This document shows, in pieces, positions 27,323 to 37,628 of a stretch of 64,000 bases of DNA. The stretch comes from Qipengyuania gelatinilytica (GTDB lineage Bacteria > Pseudomonadota > Alphaproteobacteria > Sphingomonadales > Sphingomonadaceae). The position numbers and the translations under genes are program-made. The stretch's first letter is position 1. Each line of letters starts with the position of its first letter. Under the pieces are notes generated by a model. It was given only the letters and a program-made list of their open reading frames with translations. It was not told where the DNA came from and ran no database searches. Where the stretch lies: positions 2,356,001 through 2,420,000 of the forward strand of contig NZ_CP081294.1 of NCBI RefSeq assembly GCF_019711315.1. The letters run 5' to 3'.

Positions 27323-27628
27323 TTAGCCCTGGCGTTCGCCGGTCAGCGCCATGTCGCCGAATGCGCCGGCATTGACGGTGCCCGTCAGCTGGTCGCCATT
27401 GACGGTAGCCTTGCAGTTGAGCGTCATCGGCATCGGCACGGTCATGTCCATCGCCCAGGTCAGCTCGTCGCCGTTGATCTTGCCGTCCTTGACGTCCATC
27501 GAACCCATGCCGCCGGCCATCGAGCCGGTGAAAGTGTTGCCATCGTCACCCGGAACGACAGTGAAAGTGCCCTTCTGGTCGCCCATCGGGCTCTTGACGA
27601 CGGTGTCATAGGTTCCTGCTACGGACAT
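27323..27628 (-). CDS. small beta-rich protein of unknown function
   Basis: A 101-residue protein with no signal peptide, built of predicted beta-strands (GTYDTVVKSPMGDQKGTFTV, TFTGSM, KINGDELTWAMDM, GDQLTGTVNAG). Start at 27628 (MSVAGTYDTV) is preferred; the frame is open further up but that part is basic and unlike the rest. The strand pattern suggests a small lipocalin-like or OB-like barrel, which is inference. It stands alone with its own terminator. Confidence 0.65.
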   Translation of the reverse strand: MSVAGTYDTVVKSPMGDQKGTFTVVPGDDGNTFTGSMAGGMGSMDVKDGKINGDELTWAMDMTVPMPMTLNCKATVNGDQLTGTVNAGAFGDMALTGERQG

Positions 27629-27732
27629 GCGTATTCTCCTTTTGATGCGGTCGCTCAGCTGAGTGGACCGCGCAAACTCTGCGGGCTTGTTTACACGTGT
27701 GTCAGTTAGGTTCAACTGCAAAGCCCATGGGT

Positions 27733-27768
27733 AAAAAAGGGGCGAGAACCGCTCTGTGTTCCCGCCCC
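27733..27768 (-). terminator. rho-independent terminator of the M16 peptidase gene
   Basis: On the minus strand, an 11-bp stem (GGGGCGGGAAC / GTTCTCGCCCC, one G-U pair) is followed by TTTTTT. Confidence 0.85.
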
Positions 27769-27793
27769 TCGATTATTCCCGGTTACGCCGTGC

Positions 27794-30649
27794 TTACTCG
27801 TCGGCGGGAAGTTCGCGAACCTCGATCGGCAGGCCGAGCGGTTCGAGCTGTTCCATGACCTGTTCGGCATCGCCGACCACCAGCCAGATGAAATTGTCCT
27901 CGTTCAGTGCGGCGCGGGCCGCAGCGTCGAGGCCGGCCGTGGTCTGGCCCTGGTACTTCTCGACCAGCGTTTCGTAATAGTCGTCGGGACGGCCGTAGAG
28001 CGCGTTGTTCTGCAGGGCGCCAAGCACCGAGCCCGAAGTTTCGAAACGGCCGGGCAATTCGCCGACTTCCGAGGCGACGTTGCGGGCCAGCTCTTCATCG
28101 GTCACGCCGCGGGTGCTCAGGAATTCGGAGATTTCCCGGCGCACTTCGGCGAGGCTGTCACCCGTACGGTCGGCCTGGACGCCGCCGGCGGTGAAGTAGA
28201 CCACTGCGTTCTCGAAGGTCTGCGCACCACCGCGATAGCCGTAGCTCCAGCCCTTGGTCTCGCGCAGGTTCATGTTGAGACGCGCGAGGAAGTTGCCGCC
28301 CAGCGAATTGTTCGCATTGGTGAAGTCAATGTAGTTCTCGTCGCGTGCATCGAGCGGCGTGAGCTGTGCGCCCACGATGTAGCTCTGCGGCGAGTTCGGG
28401 CGGTTGTAGAGGATGATGCGGTTGCCCTGCGTGGCCTGTCCGGTCGCCGCGAAGGTCTTGGTGCCTTTCGCTGCAGCCGGTGCATTCCAGTCACCGAACA
28501 CCGCGTTGAGCGAAGCGACGACTTCGGCCAGCGGCTTGTCCGAGACGACGAAAACCTCGCCATTGTCCGGACGGATCCAGCGATCCTTGAAGGCGCTGAG
28601 GTCGGCGCGGGTGATCGCGCTGACGCTTTCGACCGTGCTCGCCCCGCCATAGGGATTGGCCTCGCCGAAGATCTCGGCAGGCATCGCGCGGAAGGCGATG
28701 CCGTTGGGCGACTTCATCTGCTGGCGTATGCCGGTGATCGTCTGCGTGCGCACACGTTCGAGATCGGCTTCGTTGAATGCCGGGTTGCGGATGATGTCGC
28801 TCATCAGTTCGAGCGACGGCGTGAGGTTGGAAGACAGCGCCGACAGGGTGAAGGTCGAACGGTCGCTGCCGCCGCCGGTCGAGATGGTCAGGCCCAGGCG
28901 TTCACGCTCTTCGGCGATTTCCTGGCTGGTCATATCGGCGGTGCCCTCGTCGAAGAGGTTCATCGTCAGATCTTCCAGACCGCGCATTCCGACCGGGTCG
29001 GCTGCGCTGCCGGCATTGAACGACATGGTGACATAGGTCGCCGGGACCGCGTCGCGCTGGGCGTAGGTCACCTTCATGCCGTTGTTGAGCGTGGCACGCT
29101 CGACATCGGGGAAGTCGAGGGAGGCGATCGTGTCGATCGGCGGCGCGGGGCGCACGGTGGTGACGGTCAGCTCTTCCGCGTCGCGGTTGCGCTCGCTGGC
29201 GTTCTCGTCATCGGCCGCGACCGAAGCCGCTTCTTCGTAGCTGTCGTCACGCTCGCCCGGTTCGAGGATGAGGGTGAAGGCCGGACGCGTCATCCAGCGC
29301 TGCATCGCGCTCTTGACCTCTTCCGGCGTCAGCGTGGCGAGCGTGTCGAACTGGCTCTTGTAGAAGCCCGGATCGCCGGCGAGCACTTCGCCGCGAGCCA
29401 GCGTCACCGCCTTGCCGCCAAAGCCGCCGACCTGTTCGAGGCCGCGAATGGTGCCGGCAAGATCGCTTGTGGCAGCACGGCGGACTTCGTCAGCCGTCGG
29501 GCCCTCAGCGATATATTCGGCGATCAGCTCGTCGAGGCGGGCTTCCAGAGTGGCGAGTTCCACACCCGGCTTGAGCGTTGCACTGACGCTGAGGATGCCG
29601 ACGCGCTGGAAGTCGTAATTGCCGGCGCCTACGCCGACAGCCAGCTGTTCGTCACGGACCAGGACCTCATCGAGACGGCTCGATGCGAGGCCACCGAAGA
29701 TGCTCGCACCGACGTTCAGCGCGGTCAGTTCCTCGCTGGTGATGCCGGGCACCGGCCAGTATTTGGTGATCGTTGTCGCCGCGACATTGTCGCGCATGAC
29801 GCTGCGCTTGTCTTCGGAGAGGGTCGGAACTGCCGCTTGTGCGGGATTGTTCACCGGACCGCGAGCGATCGGACCGAACCACTTTTCCATCAGCGGCTTG
29901 GCTTCTGCGGCGGAGATGTCGCCTGCCAGCACGACTGTGGCATTGTTGGGGCCGTACTTGTCGCGGAACCAGCTCTGCACATCGTCCATGGATGCGCTGT
30001 CGAGGTCGGCCATCGAACCGATCACCGAGTGGCCGTAGGGGTGGCCTTCGGGGAACATGTTTTCGAGGATTTCATAGAAGACGAGGCCGCCAGGCTGGTT
30101 GTCGCCCTGGCGCTTTTCGTTCTGCACGACACCGCGCTGGTTATCGAGCTTCTCCTGCGTCACCGCGCCGAGCAGGTAGCCCATGCGGTCGCTTTCCAGC
30201 CACAGCGCACGTTCAAGCGCAGGGCGCGGCACTGTCTGGAAGTAATTGGTGCGGTCGAAATTGGTCGTGCCGTTGTAATCGGTCGCGCCCATTTCCTGCA
30301 GGTACTGGAAATAGTCGTTCGGCGCGTTTTCCGAGCCGTTGAACATGAGGTGTTCGAACAAATGGGCAAAGCCGGTCTTGCCTTCGGGCTCGTCCTTGGA
30401 GCCCACATTGTACCATACGGCGACGCCGACGATCGGGGCCTTGCGGTCTTCGTGGACGATCACATCGAGGCCGTTGGCAAGCGTGAACTTTTCGTAGGGG
30501 ATGGCGACCTGGTCGACCAGCGTGGTCAGGCTCTCGGTCTCTGCAACCTGCTCCGTCGCGACCGAGGCGCTGGATACAGGCTCGGACGAATAGGAGGAAC
30601 ACGCCGATACGGCGAGGGCGATAATACTGGTCGAAATTAGGCGCTTCAT
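27794..30649 (-). CDS. M16 family zinc metallopeptidase lipoprotein
   Basis: A 951-residue two-unit M16 (pitrilysin) protein. The start at 30649 gives a lipoprotein-like signal (AVSAC, Cys17). The inverted zinc motif HLFEH is at 96-100, with the downstream Glu in the first half. The second half (from about residue 510) has the M16 fold segments but no HxxEH, as usual for the non-catalytic unit. It probably degrades peptides in the periplasm or at the outer membrane. It is downstream of the penicillin acylase gene by 39 bases on the same strand. Confidence 0.9.
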   Translation of the reverse strand: MKRLISTSIIALAVSACSSYSSEPVSSASVATEQVAETESLTTLVDQVAIPYEKFTLANGLDVIVHEDRKAPIVGVAVWYNVGSKDEPEGKTGFAHLFEHLMFNGSENAPNDYFQYLQEMGATDYNGTTNFDRTNYFQTVPRPALERALWLESDRMGYLLGAVTQEKLDNQRGVVQNEKRQGDNQPGGLVFYEILENMFPEGHPYGHSVIGSMADLDSASMDDVQSWFRDKYGPNNATVVLAGDISAAEAKPLMEKWFGPIARGPVNNPAQAAVPTLSEDKRSVMRDNVAATTITKYWPVPGITSEELTALNVGASIFGGLASSRLDEVLVRDEQLAVGVGAGNYDFQRVGILSVSATLKPGVELATLEARLDELIAEYIAEGPTADEVRRAATSDLAGTIRGLEQVGGFGGKAVTLARGEVLAGDPGFYKSQFDTLATLTPEEVKSAMQRWMTRPAFTLILEPGERDDSYEEAASVAADDENASERNRDAEELTVTTVRPAPPIDTIASLDFPDVERATLNNGMKVTYAQRDAVPATYVTMSFNAGSAADPVGMRGLEDLTMNLFDEGTADMTSQEIAEERERLGLTISTGGGSDRSTFTLSALSSNLTPSLELMSDIIRNPAFNEADLERVRTQTITGIRQQMKSPNGIAFRAMPAEIFGEANPYGGASTVESVSAITRADLSAFKDRWIRPDNGEVFVVSDKPLAEVVASLNAVFGDWNAPAAAKGTKTFAATGQATQGNRIILYNRPNSPQSYIVGAQLTPLDARDENYIDFTNANNSLGGNFLARLNMNLRETKGWSYGYRGGAQTFENAVVYFTAGGVQADRTGDSLAEVRREISEFLSTRGVTDEELARNVASEVGELPGRFETSGSVLGALQNNALYGRPDDYYETLVEKYQGQTTAGLDAAARAALNEDNFIWLVVGDAEQVMEQLEPLGLPIEVRELPADE

Positions 30650-30688
30650 GTGGCTCTCCCCAGAAGAATAGACAGGCTGCTTAGGCAA

Positions 30689-32926
30689 TTACGGATTGTG
30701 CGTCACCCTTTTCCGGCTGACGGCATTGGCGAGGACATCCTCGCGCCAGAAGTAGACCGGTTTCAAGCGGTGCTGGACGAACAGCTCCATCTGGTCTGCG
30801 TAATGCGGTGAATCGGGACGGGTCGTCGCAGCGCCATAGGGCTGGATCGACTGCGAAGTGACGCGTTCGCCAGGCATCCATTCCACCCACTGGATGAAAC
30901 TGTCGCCGTGGCGCACGGCAAGGCGGCCGTCCTCGTTCACGTCCCAGAGCGTGGAGGCGCGCAGCGTATCCGATCCGCCGTCGAGAGGCAGGTCGATGTC
31001 GCCCTGCCGCAGGCGCAGCAGGTCGCTCATCGGCGGATCGATCCGGCCGAAATGGGTCTGCAGGTGCGCGACATGGGCCTCCAGCTCTTCACGCACGTCC
31101 GGCCATTCCTTGTTCTGGTAGGACGAGGACATGAACTCGCGGATCATCAGCAGGGCGAGCGCGTCGGCGCGATCCTGGCTGTCGGCATTGAAGTCCCAGC
31201 CCAGCAGCATGTCACGAGCCTCTGCTAGCTCGGCGTTGTCCGACAGGTCGAGCGCCTCGAGATCGTCCCACAGCCGCGCGATATAGCCTTCGCGGGCATA
31301 GCCGGTGTCGTATTTGATTCGCCTGAGCGCCTCGCGATCGAGGAGCTCGCTCTCACTCAGCAGCTTGAATGCGCGCCGCGACCGGTTGGTCTGTTTCAGT
31401 TCGACGCCCAGTTCCGGCGCAAAGTCTTGCGCGGACAGGTCACTGCCGTCACCGGCCGCGGTGAAGGGCGTGTTGTTGGCGTTGTAGAGCCAGCCCGAGG
31501 CAGGGTTCACGAGGCGGGGCAATTCCTCGTAATCGACCGCTCCCTCCCAGACGAGTTCGGGATCCGTCCCGTCGAGCACGCCGCGCCAGTTCGGTCCTTC
31601 CGGCCGGTCGGGAATGGCGGCGTTGTAGACATAGGCAATATTGCCGAGAGCATCGGCGTAGATGAAGTTGGTGGAGGGAATGTCCATCCGGGCAAGAATG
31701 CCTTCCCATTCTTCAAGCGTTTCGGCCTTGTTGAGCCGGTAATAGGCATCGAGCTGGCCGAGATTGTCGATCCCGCCGTAACGGAAAGCGAAATAGCCAT
31801 TGTCGTTCTTGATGACAGGGCCATGGACGCTGCGCAGGACGTCGCGCGAAATAGGCAGGGTGACGGGGCCGATGCGGACCGGAAGCATGACGCTCTTGCT
31901 CTCGAGCTCGCGCCATTCGCCGCCGAAACGGTAGCGGGTTCCGCTCTCGTCCATTTCGAGTTCGTAGACATCGACCATGTCGGGCGTGTTGACCGTATTG
32001 GTCCAGCCGAGGTTCCGGTTGTGGCCAAGGAAGGGGAAGGGCGATCCGGGGAAGTTCGCCCCGGCATAGTGCCAGCCTTCATCGCTCTCGACCACCAGCT
32101 CGTACCAGGCGACGCCGCCGCGCAGCGGCTGGTGGCTGTTGGAGATAAGGGTGGTCGGGCCGCCGGACTTTTCCGGACGGACCGCAAAGGCGTTGGAACC
32201 TGAAAGCGCGCCGTCCTCGCCCATGTGGAGCGGCAGGGCGCGCGCCTGTTTCCCGCGCTCGGGCAGGGCGGGCGGGGTGGGGGCGTTGTCTTCCAGCGCC
32301 GGAGGCGGCGGTGCGTCGGGGCGCGGGAATCCGGGGATGTCGGGACCCTGTTCGGGACGCAGGTCGCTGCCCTCGACCAGCGGCTGGATCACGCCATTGA
32401 GGCCGAAGAAGAAGGGCTGGCGCAGCGCAAAGCCTGCCGCGACATCGCGTCCGTCGACCGGGAAGAGGTTCGCCAGTTTGAGCTCGTCGGGGTTCTGCTG
32501 CGCATAGTCGTTGAGACCGGTGGCATAGGCTTCGAACAGGGCGCGCGTATCCTCGGGCAGCTGCGGATAGTGCCGCTCCGCCGTGCCGCGCGCATCGAGC
32601 AAATGATAGACATAGTCGATCGCCGCTCCGTCCTCGCCCGCGATCGCGCCATAGCGCCCGCGGGCCATGGCGATTACGTCCTGCAAGGTGGCGAAATCGT
32701 CCTCTGCATGGGCGATGGCAACGCCGTAGGCGACGTCGCGATCGCGCTCGCCATAGATATGCGGCACGCCGTAATCATCGCGGATGATTTCAGCCGAATA
32801 GCTTTCCGTGCTGCGCGTTATATCGTCGCGCTTGGCCCAGAAAGGCTCCCAACTTGCCAGTGCAACGAAAGCCACGAGGGCGAGTGCGACCAGGGCGAAA
32901 CCGATCCGCCCGAACCATTTCGACAT
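30689..32926 (-). CDS. penicillin acylase family Ntn-hydrolase
   Basis: A 745-residue exported protein (hydrophobic N-terminus about 7-25). The alpha chain carries IIRDDYGVPHIYGE, followed by a Pro-rich spacer (about 200-225) and the autoproteolysis site SGSNAFAV, where Ser244 would become the N-terminal nucleophile of the beta chain. The family includes penicillin G/V acylases and N-acyl-homoserine lactone acylases; which amide is cut cannot be decided here. It heads a two-gene unit with the M16 peptidase. Confidence 0.9.
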   Translation of the reverse strand: MSKWFGRIGFALVALALVAFVALASWEPFWAKRDDITRSTESYSAEIIRDDYGVPHIYGERDRDVAYGVAIAHAEDDFATLQDVIAMARGRYGAIAGEDGAAIDYVYHLLDARGTAERHYPQLPEDTRALFEAYATGLNDYAQQNPDELKLANLFPVDGRDVAAGFALRQPFFFGLNGVIQPLVEGSDLRPEQGPDIPGFPRPDAPPPPALEDNAPTPPALPERGKQARALPLHMGEDGALSGSNAFAVRPEKSGGPTTLISNSHQPLRGGVAWYELVVESDEGWHYAGANFPGSPFPFLGHNRNLGWTNTVNTPDMVDVYELEMDESGTRYRFGGEWRELESKSVMLPVRIGPVTLPISRDVLRSVHGPVIKNDNGYFAFRYGGIDNLGQLDAYYRLNKAETLEEWEGILARMDIPSTNFIYADALGNIAYVYNAAIPDRPEGPNWRGVLDGTDPELVWEGAVDYEELPRLVNPASGWLYNANNTPFTAAGDGSDLSAQDFAPELGVELKQTNRSRRAFKLLSESELLDREALRRIKYDTGYAREGYIARLWDDLEALDLSDNAELAEARDMLLGWDFNADSQDRADALALLMIREFMSSSYQNKEWPDVREELEAHVAHLQTHFGRIDPPMSDLLRLRQGDIDLPLDGGSDTLRASTLWDVNEDGRLAVRHGDSFIQWVEWMPGERVTSQSIQPYGAATTRPDSPHYADQMELFVQHRLKPVYFWREDVLANAVSRKRVTHNP

Positions 32927-33062
32927 AGAATATCAGTCCTCTCTTGAAACCTGCCTAGCGATGCTGAGCGGGAGTCGCAATCGGCAGCGCAGCGATCATG
33001 CTGGGCAAAACAATGGTTAGCGCCCTTCCACATTACGGATTCGGCCCGCTAGCCAAGTTTTC

Positions 33063-34511
33063 GTGACAGCGCAGATCACCATCGGCCACGAAACGTCCGG
33101 CAAGCCGGTCGAATTCGACATCGAGGAACTCCTCGCCACCCGTCTGCTCGTCCAGGGCAATTCGGGAAGCGGCAAGTCGCACCTGCTGCGAAGGCTGCTC
33201 GAAGAAAGCGCTGGCATGGTCCAGCAGGTGGTGATCGACCCTGAAGGCGACTTCCCTTCCCTGGCGGAAGAGTTTGGCCATGTGGTCATCGACGGTTCTG
33301 CATATTCGCCGGGCGAGATCGAAGCGCTCGCCCGCCGCATCCGCGAACACCGTGCCAGCGTCGTGCTAGACCTCGACGGGCTGGAGGTCGAACAGCAGAT
33401 CCGCTGCGCCGCGCAGTTCCTGACCGCCCTGTTCGATGCGCCGCGCGAGCATTGGTATCCGGCGCTCGTGGTGGTCGACGAGGCGCAGATGTTCGCGCCT
33501 GCCGCTGCCGGCGAGATGGCCGAGGATACGCGGCGCATGACGCTCTCGGCGATGACCAACCTCATGTGTCGCGGCCGCAAGCGCGGGCTTGCAGGCGTCG
33601 TCGCCACGCAGCGCCTCGCGAAGCTCGCCAAGAACGTCGCGGCGGAAGCCTCGAACTTCCTCATGGGGCGCACATTCCTCGATATCGACATGGTCCGCGC
33701 AGCCGACTTGCTCGGCATGGAGCGGCGTCAGGCAGAACGTATCCGCGAGCTGGAGCGCGGACACTTCCTCGCGCTGGGTCCTGCGATCACGCGTCTTCCG
33801 ATCGCCTGCAAGATCGGTCCGGTGAAGACCGGGCACCAGGCGCGCAGCGAAGGCTTGATGGCGCTTCCCGATACTGCGCCCGAAGACATGGCGGACCTGC
33901 TCACCCGTGATCTGGCGAGCGATGTCGCGACACCCGCACCGCCGCCGGCTCCGCCTCCCGCACCTTCGATGGACGAGATCGCCGACAACATCGCTCACGC
34001 AGAGGAGCGCCAGGTCGAATCACCCGCCGAAGCGGTGGAGCCGTCAGCGGTGATGATGCGGATCGAGGAAATCATCGGCGAACTCGCCGCGCAGGAAGGC
34101 ATCGCTTTCCAGTCGGCCAGCGCGCAGTACCAGACTTTCCTCACCACCTGCCGCCGAGAGCGCCTGATCGGCCCGATGCCAGACATGCATGCCTTCCGCC
34201 GCAGGTTCGCGATTGCCGGCGCAGGGCTGGGCGATCTTGGCGAAGAAATGACGGCGCGCATCATGCAGCTCGCCAGTGCCGTCGACGAGGACCTGCTCGG
34301 CCCGTTCCTCGTCATCGCCAAGGCGGCGCATGCTGGCGAAACGCAGGTCGACGAGAACGAGCTGGCGCGCGCCTATGGGACAAGTTCTCCGGGGCGTATC
34401 CGCCGCCTGCTCGATCATCTCGAGCGACAGGGCTTCATCGTCGTGCGCGAGGATTTCGGTGGCGGGAGGACGGTGATGGTGCCGGGCCTCGAAGGGCTGC
34501 CGGCCGAATAA
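33063..34511 (+). CDS. HerA-like (DUF87) ATPase with helical C-terminal domain
   Basis: A 482-residue P-loop ATPase. Walker A is GNSGSGKS (32-39) and Walker B is VVVDEAQMFAP (about 137-147), in the HerA/FtsK style, followed by RGRKRGLAGVVATQRLAKL. A Pro/Ala-rich linker (about 285-305) joins a C-terminal region (about 330-480) that looks like a winged helix (GRIRRLLDHLERQGFIVVRE). It lacks the long N-terminal tail of the paralogue at 2776-4779. GTG start, because no ATG precedes the first strand. No nuclease partner is adjacent; role unknown. Confidence 0.8.
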   Translation: MTAQITIGHETSGKPVEFDIEELLATRLLVQGNSGSGKSHLLRRLLEESAGMVQQVVIDPEGDFPSLAEEFGHVVIDGSAYSPGEIEALARRIREHRASVVLDLDGLEVEQQIRCAAQFLTALFDAPREHWYPALVVVDEAQMFAPAAAGEMAEDTRRMTLSAMTNLMCRGRKRGLAGVVATQRLAKLAKNVAAEASNFLMGRTFLDIDMVRAADLLGMERRQAERIRELERGHFLALGPAITRLPIACKIGPVKTGHQARSEGLMALPDTAPEDMADLLTRDLASDVATPAPPPAPPPAPSMDEIADNIAHAEERQVESPAEAVEPSAVMMRIEEIIGELAAQEGIAFQSASAQYQTFLTTCRRERLIGPMPDMHAFRRRFAIAGAGLGDLGEEMTARIMQLASAVDEDLLGPFLVIAKAAHAGETQVDENELARAYGTSSPGRIRRLLDHLERQGFIVVREDFGGGRTVMVPGLEGLPAE

Positions 34512-34525
34512 TTTTGCCCTTGCCT

Positions 34526-34556
34526 CTCGCCAATCGGCAGGGCACCCCTATATGCG
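34526..34556 (+). promoter_or_regulatory. candidate heat-shock (RpoH) promoter, distal
   Basis: CCTATATGCG (34547-34556) fits the alphaproteobacterial RpoH -10 pattern CYTATNTNNG. Seventeen bases upstream is CTCG, one mismatch from the CTTG -35. Confidence 0.3.
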
Positions 34557-34589
34557 ACTAACACACCTCTCTAAAATTTCAGGCGGGGT

Positions 34590-34617
34590 CTTGTGTTGCA
34601 TAAGCGCCACACCATAT
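34590..34617 (+). promoter_or_regulatory. candidate heat-shock (RpoH) promoter, proximal, for clpB
   Basis: CTTGTG (34590-34595), 14 bases, then CACCATAT (34610-34617): the E. coli sigma-32 pattern CTTGAA-N14-CCCCATNT with few mismatches. The predicted start of transcription would be about 20-25 bases before the clpB ATG. ClpB is a classic heat-shock gene. Confidence 0.5.
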
Positions 34618-34646
34618 GCAGGCGGTAATTTGATGGGATATTCTCG

Positions 34647-37223
<2,577 letters not shown>

Positions 37224-37234
37224 TTGCACTCCAG

Positions 37235-37261
37235 GGGCGCGCGAAGGCACTTCGCGCGCCC
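37235..37261 (+). terminator. clpB terminator hairpin
   Basis: A perfect 12-bp stem (GGGCGCGCGAAG / CTTCGCGCGCCC) 11 bases past the clpB stop. The T-tract is poor. Confidence 0.6.
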
Positions 37262-37628
37262 TGTCATAAGGCCGCGACAAGACAGGCGATTCGCATATCG
37301 CATTCGAATGCCGGAATGCCGCCGCGATCACGCGTGAAATATAATAAGCCCAATATCGCGGCTGGATAATAGATTCTTACGCAGGCTTTTCCCGTAGGCC
37401 GTAGGGGGCTGCGAAAGTTGTGTGATTTGGGCAACAATTCCCCCAAAACCGCCGCTGGCGCTTTGACTTGTACCTACGGTTAACGCAGAAACCGGTGCAG
37501 TTGGGACTGGGGGTCCGTCTTCCCGGAATAATTCAACGCAATGGATTCAGGCGCCACTAGGGGAGCGTCGCATTGCGAGTCCGGGTGGATGGAAAGCGCA
37601 GTTCCGGTTGTCGCGACTGGAGTATTCA
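37262..37628. other. long intergenic leader before TonB receptor gene
   Basis: About 370 bases without a convincing gene. A perfect TATAAT lies at 37340-37345, but its -35 is poor. TTGACT occurs at 37463-37468 without a good -10. If transcription starts near 37350 the receptor mRNA would have a leader of about 275 bases. I checked by eye for cobalamin and TPP riboswitch boxes and did not recognise one. Confidence 0.4.

Noticed and set aside
34519..34556. CTTGCC as -35 for the distal clpB promoter
   Set aside because: The spacing to CCTATATGCG is 24 bases, too long; CTCG at 17 bases fits better.
37262..37628. Riboswitch before the first TonB receptor gene
   Set aside because: A GCCACT string and several short stems are present, but the order of conserved boxes of a cobalamin riboswitch is missing.
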